Assembly: GCF_043641665.1 (NCBI RefSeq)
Contig: NC_092189.1
Span: 15,902,833-15,966,832 of the forward strand
DNA from: Enoplosus armatus
Taxonomy: Eukaryota; Chordata; Actinopteri; Centrarchiformes; Enoplosidae
Length of the DNA stretch: 64,000 nt
Direction of reading: 5' to 3'
Shown here piece by piece: positions 25,101 through 38,345 of this stretch. A program made the position numbers and the translations under genes. How positions within the stretch are numbered: the first letter of the stretch is position 1; every line of letters begins with the position of its first letter. The notes beneath the pieces are model-generated. The model was not told the origin of the DNA and did not search any database. It worked only from the letters and a program-made list of their open reading frames with translations.

Positions 25101-28100
25101 AAAATGTTTTAACACCCAAAGCTTCTACTGTGAACCTTCAGGGTATTTACAGTGTGGTGAATCTTCCAGAGGGGATTCAACAACAAGAAAGCCTCAACAT
25201 AAAATGTGTAAATTGCTAATGGCCTAATTTATATTCTAAGTGGATATCTGTTTACTCATGCAGCTACTCAGTTTTGCTGATCAGTGCCAAGTTATGAAAT
25301 GGGAGAGAAGGCATTTGGCTTCATACTGTAGGAGTGTTTGAGCTTAGCTGAACAGACCCTAATACTTCCTCTCATTAGCTTTAATCATGTGTATGAGGGA
25401 GCGGTGCAGTGAGGGTGACCTGCTGTGAAATGAGATTTAGTGTGTTTGTGTGTGTCTAAGTTTCATTGGACTGGTGTACCCTGTCCTCAGTGGGCCAGGG
25501 GGAGATTTAATGGGTGACTGATCCACACACACAGATTATAACTAAGCTGGCATGGTCTGGTCTGTGATTGCCTGTGGGTTACCTATTGTTGCCCTTGTCA
25601 GCTTTCTGAAATGTAGAGCGAGTATGCACCGATTCAATTTTCTGATTAGCCAGTGAAGCCACATTTTTAATCAACCTAAGGTGTAAACAGCAGGTAAGTG
25701 TCTGTGCACAATATTGTAGCTGGAAAGGACAGCACGTTAAAGGAATAGTCCAACATTTTAGGAAGTACACCATGTTACTTTCAGAGAGTTAGATGAGAGG
25801 TTCAATACCACTCTTACGTGTGTGCATTAAGTATGAAGCTAGAGCTAAGAGGCTATTAGCTTAATTTAGCATTAATACTGGAAGGAGGGGGAAAAAGCTA
25901 GCCTGGCTCTCTACAAAGTTCAAAAATACACCTACCAACACCTCTAAAGCTTAATTATTGTTGTTTGCAGTGTTTTGGCATCTGATAAGGCTCCAAACTC
26001 ATGGATCTTTTACTCAAACCGGACTTTGTGGATCTGCTTTCATGTCTCATCAGTACCAGAAGCAACTGGCCACCGCTAACGCAGCCCCTTGAGTTGTTTT
26101 AACACAGTGCCGTTTTCGGGCTAGACGTATTGTAGGCATATCTATAACCACCAGAGAAAACAAGGCTAGCCGTTTCCCTCTGCTTGCAGTTTTAATGCTA
26201 AGCTAGGCTAATTGTATCCCAACTCTAGCTCCATACTTGCAAAGTCTAGACGTGAATTTGAAACTTCTAATCTAATTCTCAGAAAGGAAATGAATAGGAA
26301 TATTTTCCAAAATGTAAAACTATTCCTTTAATTTATGCTTGTTTGACAGCAGAATAATAATTCAATTTAAAAGTTAGTGGTGCAACTATATTTCTGTTAC
26401 AGTATGTGAATCTTTGAGGTTAACATTACACATCAAGAGGGTGTAGCCTACGGTGGAGCTTTAGTTGATATAATATTCTGACATGACTATTTCTAACAAT
26501 ATTTCAACCAGTTTCACTTCATGACACAACCAACTGAGGAAGGTCAATGAAGTGTCATAAAGCAGATACCTGGTCTTGTAACTAAGGTGATATTAACCCT
26601 GATTTGCATGATAGCTGATGAGTACCAGTGTTAATATTTTACCTTTTCCATGTAGCTGTCCTCTCCCTGTGCAAGAAGTCAGCCCACAACCAGAGTGAAG
26701 AATTGGAAAGTAATGATCAAGACAAGAAGCGGCGATGACGGGAAACAAAAGAAGAAAGAACAAAGTAGATAGAAGTGGTATGCATAAACACAGAATCAGA
26801 AAAGTAGATAGATCATGGATTGTTCCTGCATAAATCATTCATCAAATACAGCAGGTCAGTGGGAAAATGGAAATAAAGGAGCTCTGAATGATAGTAGCAC
26901 TACATCCCAAAGCCAGATCAGACAAAGTCAAAAATAGCAATATGGAAACAGACAGAGGTGAGCATGTTAAGACCAGAGAAGTCTATTTACATGAAGCACT
27001 AATATGGACCTAACCTGAGTCAGTTTTCCCTATTCTTTAGGAGCTCCCTTCCTATGTTAATGCCACTTCCTCGTTCCCTTGGCCCCTCTTGGCCAGAAAT
27101 ATACAAGTTGAGACATTTTATGATCTCCAAATATAGGCTCTGTGTGACTGAGTTTCCCCTGCGGGAGTGAACAAGCCCTCACGCGTCCCCACTCAGGTTT
27201 CAGGTAGTGAATAGCCAAAGAATGAAAAACAGCCATCGGATTACAATCTGAGCTAAACTGCTCTGTGTAGAGGAAGGTTTATGTTTCACAATCAGAGTTT
27301 CAACTGAGGAAAATATACGTCTCTCTTCACTAATCCTATCACTTTAAACTGGTCTGATTAGATTTCCCTTTTCATGACCGCTGGATTAGCTTTCTCTCAC
27401 CAGGTCAATGAGTTTGGTGATGGGGATCTCTCTGATGGGCTTCTTCATGCGACACAGAGTCTCCAGCGAGGTACCAAAGCAGCTGGGCAGGTAGTTGCCT
27501 GAGATGGTAATGAAGTAGTCCTTTCCACGGTCCAGATGGAGCACCAGAATGTCCTCTATGGAGTCCTCTCCAGAGTTCAGCAGTGTGACAGCGTCTTTAC
27601 TGACATATACCTCCAGATAGATCTCCAGGGTCTCACCTACTCAGGAAGATAAGGAAGAGGTTGAGAACATTGTCAGAGGAGATGCCTCTGCATTGTTGAT
27701 TTTATTGCAAACTAAAGGGACATTAGCTTGCAAGGAAATACACAGTAATTATCAATATGCCTCACTTTATCTGTTATCTATTGTTTTTGAGCAATGATCA
27801 TCCATTTTTCCCTACAAGCTGCCTTGTTAAACATTCAATCATGTACATAGAAAAAGGGTCAACACATGAGGAAGACATTAGTTAAAAAAAAAAAAGGGCA
27901 ACAAGTTCTGGTTTAAATGCAACAATTAAAAAAGGGTGAATGACATGATCCTTCCCAATATTCAAAATTACACTATTGCAGTGGCAAACTTGGGACATGC
28001 AGCAGTAGAAAGTAGTCCTGAAGAGTTATAATCTCCCTTTGGTCATTACCAATAACCAAAATACCACATGATCACAGATCTAAAATCAGAGGTAACAAGC

Positions 28101-31100
28101 TTAAGGACAATCAAAAAAAGAAAAAGGGAGTCATTACATAAGAAGGACTTACTCGGCTCTAAGAATCCATCGCTTGGCTCGGCACGGAGCCAGGGCTTAC
28201 AATACTGTGAGTCATTGAGTTTGGGAATGAAGGCAAAGTGACAGGGGACCTGCCCGTCATTTGTTATCAGGAAGCGCTCCTTTTGAAGCTGCCGGAATTT
28301 CACATTCTGAAATGCAAACTGCAGGACAGGGAAAGAGAGGCAACATTAATCACACATTCCCAGCAACGTTATCCTACAATTTTTAGGAGAAATTACAATA
28401 GTTTTATTAGGGATTAGTTCCTGAGATTATATCGATGAGGAGGAAACATAAGATAGACCCTCAGGATGATGAACGCAGGGTATTTGAGGAATGTATTTTT
28501 ACCTCTCTCCTGCTCAGAGATACAGATGGAAGGAAATCATTCTCCATTCTGTCCATCGCCCGAACAATCTCCTCAAACACCTTTTTGTGGCGATCCTCAT
28601 TTACCACCTTAACCTGTTACACAAACACAAAGGTACTTATTACATCAAAGTCATACATATTGTCAAATATAATAGCAGAACCTTCCATGTTTCAACCAAA
28701 AACCAGTTAGGGTTTGTTATTTAGCAACATAGCTTCTTACCCCGACACTGAAGAGGGAGCTGACCGGCTTGTGGTCACTGGTTTGCAGCTCCATGTGACT
28801 CCGGTATTTGAGCTGCTTGACATTGTTGCCCCTCCACAGGATTCTGTCACACCAAGCCGGGACACGGCACTTCCCACTGCAGGAAACAGTCACAGTTTCA
28901 GAGGCAAAGTTACAGGTCAGACATCAGACACACATGCAGTGCTGCTGACTCTGTATTGTTGTAATGATAAAGCTGGAACAGGCTTCCTTTCAAGATAAAT
29001 CTAATCAGTACTCCAAAGAAGACAAACTGAAACTGAGGAAGGTGGCAATAGCAATAAAATAGCAAATCCTGGAGTGAGTCTGTGTATTCAATCATTTCAA
29101 AAAAGATACAACAGAGGGATATGTTTTTACCTTGAGTCCCATCGATCTGTTTTGGGGTCGTACTTGTATGTGGGAATGAAGTTGATCTCTCCCTCCATGA
29201 AGTCTGTGAAGGCTCTCTTCGTCTGCCTCTGAATGTTCAGCTACGCAACAAAAAGTGGCAACATTTCAACGTTTTGTTTGGTGAAAGAGTCAAAACAGAA
29301 TCCTTAATTATTATCACACAAGGACAGATTACAAACAAGCTGTATAATAATAGTTTTAGCAAAACAGCTTCCCTTTCAAGTAATATGTATTGTTTCAGTT
29401 ATGTCACATTGTCCTACATTTACAAGTTCACATCTGAGAGCTGCAAAACACATGTACAGTCTACTCATACAGACAAGCATATTTTACAAATGGCTACTGA
29501 GCATAAACACTAGAGTTACAGCTGAAGAGCCTCAGCCAAGTACAAAATTATACTATAATTAACACTTTTAAAACTGCTAAAGAGGGAAACCGTAGCTAAT
29601 AATAGAAACAGAAGCAGTGATGGATTTTTTCTGTAGCAATTTCAGCTACACGTAAGTAAAAGTGGTGGCAGGTTTTCTTTCAGTGCACACAATTAAGTTT
29701 AGAGAAAAACCTGAGCTGGGTAACAGTCTCTTACCTGATCGACCTCCTGGAGCTTTTTTAGCTCGTTCTTAGTAATGTGCTGTTTGACCTCAGCAGCATC
29801 GTACAGGAACAGACGATAGTTTAAATCCCCGAGCCAGATTACGACACTGAAACACAAAAACAGACAGAGATAGCTTAAAACAACAGATTTACAGCAACGA
29901 CTTTGTAATGAACATGATCATCTTCACAAACACTAAAAGAAAATTGTAGTCTGTAGCTCATGTTTGTAAAGCTACTTAAGACAATGACTCATTAAGTTGA
30001 AGAAATGTGAAAAAGAAATCTTTATGTAAAATCGATTACAACAGCATAAAACACAATTATTCAGATACAGCTAGTGGTGAACAAAACCTCAAGCTGGTGA
30101 TAAAAACAATGAGTGCAAAATCACACTTTGCACATTAATTCAGAGCCATGTTCTCACTCTGGACATGACTGAAGAACTCACTCATGCTTGACGATACTGA
30201 GAGGGGGGTGGTCCAGTAAGTGGAAGGTCATGCGGGCACATATGTCTTTATAGTCCTGGTTGCGGCGCTCAAAGTCTTCCACATGTGCTGCTAGATGGGA
30301 GTTGACGATGCAGAAACTAGTGTTGTGGAAAACAAACCTCACTGCCACGCCTCCTTTGTTCCCCTGCAAGAGAAAATATGAAACACTAAAAAGATCCAGC
30401 TGTCCGACATTTGAACAGCCCCTTATTTCAATCTAGACAAACACATGTAGGAATGAGGTCTATGTTTAATATTCAATCAAACAGAAGCCAAGTGCAGTGT
30501 ACTGTAAATACTGTAATCATAAAAAAAAAAAAACATTACCACAGCGGTAACATTTTCAGTCTTGTTTGTATGTTTGTTAGTTAGTTGGCAAGATCTCTCT
30601 AAAACTTCGTATTTCAATATTTGAAGAACAAGTGATTCATTTTAAGTATTTCTTCACACTGAGCGATACAGCATTGTTCAACATTTTACTAATTTCTCAT
30701 GAGCTACTGCACTTGAATGAAAAAAAATGGCACATACATGGCACTCATGGTTGTCTGTCACTGTGTGTATTTTGAAGCATTTGGTTTGAGTTTAGTGTGA
30801 ACAAACCATTTTTCCCATGATTCCCGTCCCCACATGCTCTGCAGCCACTTCTTTTATGTGATTCTTGAGTGACTTTTTGACAAAGACAACGAGCATCATC
30901 CCAACTAGTCGTATGATCCGAACCTGCAGACATAAAAAAAAAGCAAAAAAAATTAATACCTTAAAAAAAAATTAATACCTTAACCAATGCATCAACCTAG
31001 ACGGTATTAATTCATGGTAAATGGCTGCATTTATATAAGTCTGATCATCTGGAGCAAGGACACTTCAACATGGACAAGAGGAACTGGGATTCGAACCACC

Positions 31101-34100
31101 AACCCTGTGATTACTGGACGACCCGCTCTACCTCCTGAGGCACAGCCGCCCAATTCATCTTTCTCTACTCACCCTCTTGTACTTGGCTTTTGGGTGCAAG
31201 CTCCTCTCCACAGCTTCCACCCACAGCTGCTCCTTGGACGAGTCCATGTAGAAGAAAGCTTCAGTGCTCAGGTCCAACTCTTGAAAACTAGAGTCATAAA
31301 TCAAGTTGTATGGGATGTTATTGAAGCAAGAGCAGAGGACGATATGTATGACTTCAGGGTCAGAAAAGCACAATATGATAAATTCTCACTGACCCCAGAG
31401 CATAAATGTCAGGAGCTTCAGCGTCACAGCGGAGCCACGGCTCAAGGCTGCTGTCTGGAGACTGGCCGTTCACATTCCACGTACCTGTGAAAAACCTAAA
31501 GAAACAAAAAGCAGGATTCATGCACAGTTAATGTGTGCAGGAGCAGCATTTTTGAATTGTTGTATTTCTATATCAAGACAACAAAACTAACAACATACAG
31601 AATATAGAAGCTCCTCTCACCTGAAGGTCTCGATGTCCACATACTCATTCTCCTTCTTACCCAGGCGGTGTTTGATGAGGTATTCTCTTTGACCTGCCTG
31701 GCTGGAAAACATAGCCTGTCTCATGGTGTTGGTGGTGGGGCTGTCGCACCAAGACGCCGGCCTGTCCATGCGGTCAAACCCTGACCTATAACTACTGGAA
31801 TGGGAAAAAGTAGGTATTACTTAACGGCAGCAAAATTTTGGACAGATTCCACTTTGGGATACTGAGCCTAATGGACAGTTCCAAAATCGAAACGGTCTTA
31901 AGTGATATAAAGTATATTCAGCCATGAAATACAAGTTTCCAGTGTTTCCAGTAAACCTGACATGGTGTCATGAAAGGTTGACTTACTCTGGTTTGGTGCT
32001 AGTGATGAAGGAGCTGTCTTTGGCCTGTACGGAGACAGCTCTGTCTTTAGGGACCGGTGGAGGAGGCAGAGGATTGGATGGAGTGTAGGAGGCTTTGCGA
32101 GGAGGTAGAGGGGGTACAGGAGGAGGCTCCCTAGAGGCCACTATGCGATTCTGGTGGTTTTTCTTTTCCTCCACTTTGAGAGCGTGGTTGAAGTTGTCCT
32201 CAAAGCCAAAGTCTGAGGCAAGCGATTGAACTGGACCTACAGAAACAGTGAGTTCAAAAACAGAGGATTCAATCTAGAAACTAACAGAACCTAATTTGGA
32301 AGGAACTACCATGTATGCAGAATTTTTTCTTAACTGTTGGGATTTTTCTAAATGTAAACACAGTTCATTACCTGTGTTAGTCTGATGTGTCGACATGCTG
32401 TTGTTGAGGTTGGGAGGCAGTGCACTGGTAGATTTGGGGGGGTTGACTCCAGAGCCCACAGAGTTAGCGGTCTTGTTTGCTCTTTGTGGTGGGATGGGGA
32501 CTGGACCTCTCAGGGCTGTTGGTGTAAGGGGCTCCATCGCTTTGGGTTTTGTGAGTTTGGATTCAACTAAGAAAATGAAACAACCTTTTCAGAGGGAAGT
32601 ACACAATGATCCAGACTCAACACAACCTTCCTCAAGCAGCAGGAGCGTCTTTCCTTAAACTGTGTAAAACATAAACTATAAAAGTGCTGCAGCTTGCTCA
32701 AGACCGAAGCTAATATGCCTTATTAAACCTTTGGCTTTACTGAAGTAAATTCACATCCTGTTTCAAGTAACCTTACTGAATGCAAATATGAACACATAAA
32801 AATGAGCCAACACCCAAAAGATCAATGTTGGTATAACAGGAAGTCAAGGACAACAGCAACAAGACCGAAGAGAGCACAGTTCCACTTTGAGTACTACTCA
32901 CTACTATAGGATGTTACAACTATTAACTAGTAAATGAAAGCAAATGATAGTGTAGCACTGGATGAACAGGTTCTCAGTATAAAAATAAATACAACTCTCT
33001 TCCCTGCCAAAATCTACTCCTTCTCCAGGGTGTTGGTTAGTGAAATGGCATCCAAAACATTTAATTTAAAACACACATCAAAAATGCAATTAAATTGCAA
33101 AACGAAAAATCACCTAATATTCACACTTTTTACTCATTATCTACTTTATATAAATAAAAATGATCACAGGAACGTTTGTAGAGTACTACAGCGTAATACA
33201 CACCTGTCTTCACATTTTGTTATCTCTGCAGAGCTCACAGTGTTTTGAGGAGTTGGAAAACAACTCTGGTGATTTTTTTTTTTTTTTTTTTTTACCAATT
33301 TCTGTCATCCACATCTGCGTGTGTGATGCATGATCACCTTGCCTTTTTGCTAATGAAATCTATAATGCCATCCAAAAGATGCAGAACAGCTATAAGCATT
33401 TCAATAATGCAATAATTTGAAAAATGCAAAATAAACATTGCTTTCGTGAAGGGGTTGGCTATAACTAAGTCGTCTGCACAGCTCCAAGTTAACTAAGTAC
33501 CCTCTGTATTTTCCTCATTAAGGGAGAGGAGCACAGATAAAGACACAGGTCTGAGACTCCTGCAGTAGTTTACACAAAAAAGTAAAGTCACTTGTCAGGA
33601 TGAGGTGACTGAAGACCCTCAGAGTTGCCTTTTAACAAAATCATCTCCCTGTTCTCAGTCAATAGGTTTCCAGGGCTGCAGCAATAGCAAAAGCAATGCA
33701 ATATGCTTTCCCTTTTTGAATGGTGGCATCTTTTACACTGCAGATGAGTCATCATATATTCCAGCCTGCTATTTTGCTGTGCAATTGCTTTTAAGGTAAA
33801 GAGAATATCTTGAATACAATGAATACACAAATAGATAGAAATATCCCTAAAAAAGAAAAGGTAGAACATGGAAGAAAAAGAAATATCCTTGCCCAGTGTA
33901 TAATATTTCCATTTTTTTCTTCTTCAATTAACTCAAAATGTGGAATTTGGACACTAGTCCCTGCGCTCACTGCCACTGATATAAAAATTCAGAAAGTTTG
34001 CTCATTCATTTGAAGAGTATCAGTTACATGGCTAAAACATAAAAGGTAAGAGTGAAAGCTTAATGACGTAAGCTTTAGTCCTTTCTGGCTGCATTCACAA

Positions 34101-37100
34101 AGGTGGGCTGGCACCTTTAATGATGGATCTTTCCACTAGTGTGTGGGTGGCAAGAATACACAGGAAATCAGCGAGTGGTGTAATCCACCCTCTGTGAATA
34201 AATGTTAGATGAGAGATTAAATAATTAATCATCCGACTGCAGACAGTGGCGTCTTACCTTGCTGCTGAGCACTCTTCACCTGGGCGAAGAAAGTCTGAGT
34301 CCGATCATCCTCCTGAAGTTCCAACAGCAGCTCTGGGACTTTTTCTCCTTTGATTCGTATCCTCACACAGGCTTGAGAGGGAAAGACACACACACTTACA
34401 CACATGTTGGACACCGTGAGACTTTGCAAACACATTAGAAATGCAGACTGTCTAGAAAACAAAGCAAAGTGATTTAATAGTGAGACAATTCAGCATTCTT
34501 TCAGAGAGCCCTGGTAACTCATGACCAGCCTCTGCTGCTAAATAAAGGACGTAGACATTTGGCTGAAGGCATGCTCTAAAAATGTAGTAAGGGCTGGATA
34601 GTGAGAGGAGCTGCGGTGCAATAAATGCCATGTTTTAGCTCTCTTTTGTTCCCATACTAAATTATTCTTTCCGGCTTGCTTGAAGGACAAAAACAACATA
34701 TTTTCTGCATAATCTCTGTTTGAAAACAAATTTAGTTTAACCTGAAAAGAGGTAAAAAGTACTTACAATCTACTGAGAAGTTAATAAGAAGCGCCTCTTC
34801 AGCCTCTGAAATGAAAAGAGGAAAGAGTTCAAAGGTCTGTTGTGGGAGTAAACCAGTGGTGTTAGAAATTACTAACAGGTTCTTCCTTTCGAGTGTTGTT
34901 TTTTAAATTTTGTCTTCCGAGTGCAAAGGAAATGCTCTCTGGACTTCCACTTTTACACCACTGTGACGTGACCCTGAGTAAGCAGCAACACTGCTATGGG
35001 TTAAAGAATGTGAGGTCTATTGGACAGGAATCACAAACATCTTCTTAAATAGTTAGTAGTTAAAGTAGCAGTTAAAATATCCTGAACATTTGATTATACT
35101 TAGCATACCCAAAACAGTTAATCCTGTGAATTTGATATTGAAGACAAAACAAAAGTCACATACCTCGCACAATTTCAAAATTACCATTGATGGGTATCGA
35201 CAGCTGAGGCACTGGACGAGATACGACAGCATCAGGGGTGGCCAAAACACGTAATCTGTATGAGAACAGCACAGAGTCCCACTTAACATCAGCTCTGGGA
35301 TGTTTTAATATGATTTATAATCATCTATAAAATCCCCTAAAACACAGAGCATGTACAGACAGGCTGCAGCAACTTCTCTTTTTCTCATAACAGCAATTCT
35401 CTTGCAATTAAAATTGTGTTTCATGCACATCATTCAGCATGACAATATTAGAATAACTCGACATTTGAGATGCAATATGGGTAAATGTATTATTATTAGG
35501 ATTAGATTATTATTATCAAGTGATTAAAATGTGAATTTAACATTTACAAAAATTTGAAATGCGCATGCACACATGCAAAAGTCTTCTTTAGTCTAATCTG
35601 CAGTCGAATTGCTTTAGTTGAATAAGCACAAAATCAACTAACAAGCGTTCTGCTTCAGTTTTGTTAACAAAAGTCCTCTCCTTTCAGAGGAGCTGAGCTT
35701 TGGGTCATTAAATAAGCAGCTTCATATCTGTGATGTGGGTGAATGTAGGTGGGGTCATATTTCACTCTCTAACAATGGCTGACTAACAGCCAGGGTCAGA
35801 GCAGCACGCTGGGCACTGCCCACGCTTCCCTTCCACTTCACAATAAGTCTGATTACTGTTGAAGAGAGGAAAATGATTCAGCTCTGCAGCACTAAATGTG
35901 TCAGAGGGACCAGCAGTTCCCCTGAATCAGCAAGGGCCCCTCTGATGTCGTAAGCTACATGACAATCAACATCCTCTCCTCAAGGGGGTCGAGGAAATAA
36001 AAGAAACATGTTACAATACAGCAGCCCTGAATTAAACACAAATGTTGTGGTGAACATCATGATGTCCAACATGTTTATTTTTGAGGCTTCAGTTTCTATT
36101 ATCTGTCCTCTTTGAAACCCTGTAAGCCACCTAATGTCCCCTTTAAAAATACCTGTTTTTACACCTCTATTACAGCTTCAAATTGGTGTTGTTGCATCAG
36201 TGGCAGAGTCTGCAAAAGACTGAACTGTGGCAAACAGAATACTCTCAGGAATTGCAATCACAACAAATGCAAAACTCAGGGAAAACTGCATTGGTAAAGA
36301 CAACAGGTGGTCACAAGTTCATCCTCATCAACACTGACTAGAAGGCGCTTAATAAGATGTTTCATTAACACTAATGTACAGCCTCAAAAATGAAGACTGA
36401 GTTACAAAAACACTTCAACTAAAGAAGGACAGCTTCCACTAAAACAAAACATTGTTAGATTCACGTTGGTATTTACTGTAGCTTTGTTGCATTGTAATAT
36501 GCTTCTCCTGTTATTTTGTTCACCTTGTGATGACAAGGTCTTGAGCCATACAATTCCTGCTAATTCCAAAAATGTCAACTGATGTCACTTTCATAGGTTT
36601 ACAGGTCTATGTTATGTTAATATCTGCACAGCACCAAATAAAACCCTGACAGCACCTGGTCTCCATGACTCCTCGTCAGGAGTGGAGTTTAGTATAGTGT
36701 GTGTGGTTTTAACACAGTCAGCTGAGGATGGAGCTTGTGTGCCCATGTGAGTCTCATTACAGTCCAAGACTAAGTGTAGGAATTCTGGATAATTGGCGGT
36801 GAGCTGGCTGCTAAGTGGTCTCTCCCTCACGCTAGTGCACGCCACAGCCATGCTACAAACACAAACAACGCAGATGATTTAACACACCCACTGCTGTCAA
36901 CCACAACATCCCCTTTCACAAAACAAATGCTGAAGCTGCCAAGACCCTGGTTATAATCCTTCTAATGTAACACTGAAACACATCACTACAGCTCTATTGG
37001 CAACACTGTAGTTGACTTTCTGACCTCTGAAGAGGAGGTCAATTAAGAGTCACTGATCCATGCAACTTACTTCAGCTGGGCTGCATGGCACCACTAAAAA

Positions 37101-38237
37101 TGTTTGTGACTATAACATCCTCAGGTGCGGTGTTTGGCCAGGTATTCTGTACAACCTAGACTTTTCAACTGAAAATGCTAAATATTGCAGTTTTGGTATT
37201 TTTCTAGCACAGCTGACAGTTCCCAAATAAAGAGACCTGCTCAGAAGAGTAGGCCAGACTCTTGAGCTACATCACAGCAAGTATGTACCTTTGAACACAG
37301 AAAAAGCTGTCAAAAACTTTGATTTCATCAGAATAAAGTATAAGCTAAAGGAGGCAGATGCTGCAGATGAACATCTAAAATCTCAAGGTGTTCAGACCTG
37401 CTTCAAAACTCAAACATAACCTGTGACATCCCACTAATTTCACCTACAACCTGACAAAAAAAATACATACATTTTCAGTCATCAGGTTCTCTGATACTTA
37501 CATAAACTCTCCACTGCGCTCAATTAGTGACAGTAGTCTGGGCTCCTTCTGGCCAGCCCTCAGCTCCTGAGCTCTTACAGTGTGAGCATCACAATCAAGG
37601 AATTATTTTGACTGAGAATGAGAAATGAGCTTGGACATAACAAGCACGGAGTTGTTATTGTCAATTAACCGCAGACAGGACCTCACTTTAATTTTAAGCA
37701 AGTTAGTATGCGTGTGGTTAGTGAGGATCAGTAGTGATGATCTCTGTTAGAAGAAGCCATGCTTGTTAGGAGGCAAATTAATTTGGCAAATGACAAGTCA
37801 TACGGCACTGAAAAAATAGAAAAAGCAGGTCAGTGGCTGAGTTGGTTAATGGCTAACATTATTCTGTTCAAGAACGAGAGGGTTTAATTAGTTAGATGAG
37901 ACTGGTCGTGTTGGTATGGTTAGCAGTGTACTGAATAAAAAAGTCAACTGTAACGTTAGCGATAAAAGAACCAGGTAAATAAACTCAACAGCTAAGCTAG
38001 CTACTAAAATACAGTTACAAGTTAGCCGACTTGCTAACGTTAACTGACGTTAGCTAGCTACCTGACAGAACGATTCAGTAAAGCTAATGTTAGCCAACGA
38101 GCTACAGCAAACTGGAAAAAAACATAAACTAAAGAGGTTAACTTAATTCAAAAAGGATATTGCCAAGCACTCCTCTTCGCATATCCCCAAAGAGGACTCC
38201 ATTCTTACCGATAAAGAATAAATAGAGATTTTATCAT
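22104..38237 (-). CDS. ocrl: Inositol polyphosphate 5-phosphatase OCRL
   Basis: Removes the 5-phosphate of PI(4,5)P2 on endosomes, Golgi and clathrin pits. Twenty-four exons join in phase (981 residues; human 901): 38209-38237, 37502-37573, 35164-35255, 34767-34805, 34258-34371, 32372-32566, 31987-32236, 31621-31794, 31394-31495, 31173-31287, 30807-30923, 30182-30363, 29735-29846, 29131-29240, 28741-28876, 28503-28613, 28153-28318, 27401-27636, 26643-26666, 24567-24686, 23753-23837, 23199-23326, 22844-22955, 22104-22228. Order: PH (to about 115), Pro-rich linker with AP-2 motif FEDNF (116-263), phosphatase (about 322-600; [41 protein letters not shown]), ASH (to about 784), RhoGAP-like end. 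The RhoGAP arginine finger is Gln (LFQTPG), as known for OCRL, so no GAP activity is expected. No CAAX end and the LIDL clathrin box separate it from INPP5B. The first coding exon is the weakest call. Confidence 0.95.
25738..26332. mobile_element. Palindromic MITE-like element, copy B
   Basis: Bounded by 'ttaaaggaatagtccaacat' and 'aaaactattcctttaa', inverted copies of each other ending in TTAA. Inner mirrored phrases include 'gctagcctggctctctacaa' and 'acaaggctagccg'. About 595 bases, in an ocrl intron; shorter than copy A at 13865-14741. No coding. Confidence 0.7.
31018..31152 (-). mobile_element. tRNA-derived SINE fragment in an ocrl intron
   Basis: On the minus strand it reads 'ggttcgaatcccagttcctc', with a pol III B-box (GGTTCGAATCC), and upstream 'ctcaggaggtagagcgggtc', resembling an A-box. 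The far end 'tggtaaatggctgcatttat' matches the usual tail of this fish SINE family from memory. The middle is deleted (about 135 bases remain). It ends only about 20 bases from the donor of ocrl exon 31173-31287. Confidence 0.65.
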
Positions 38238-38345
38238 TGGCTAGCGACTTTGTGTAGGTTCAGTCCAGACACGGACAGAGAAAGTTAAATCCCCACCCGG
38301 TGCGGCGGCGGTGGCAGCGGCGGCCTTCCGGGTGACAGCTGGTTT
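38238..38345 (-). promoter_or_regulatory. GC-rich 5' flank / 5' UTR of ocrl
   Basis: A CpG-rich patch with GGC/GCC repeats (about 38300-38330: 'tgcggcggcggtggcagcgg') stands out from the AT-rich surroundings just upstream of the exon whose donor CG|GTAAGA ends at 38209. There is no TATA box, typical of a housekeeping CpG promoter. Transcription start not determinable. Confidence 0.4.

Noticed and set aside
31014..31490. 158-residue plus-strand open frame, one of the longest in the window
   Set aside because: It is made of a SINE fragment plus the antisense of two clear ocrl exons; no family resemblance.
36612..36851. Minus-strand frame beginning [10 protein letters not shown], considered as an alternative ocrl first exon
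   Set aside because: No donor leads in phase to the next ocrl exon and there is no similarity to OCRL; it is intronic.
22104..38237. INPP5B rather than OCRL
   Set aside because: The sequence has the LIDL clathrin box, the FEDNF AP-2 motif, an OCRL-type RhoGAP end and no C-terminal CAAX box.
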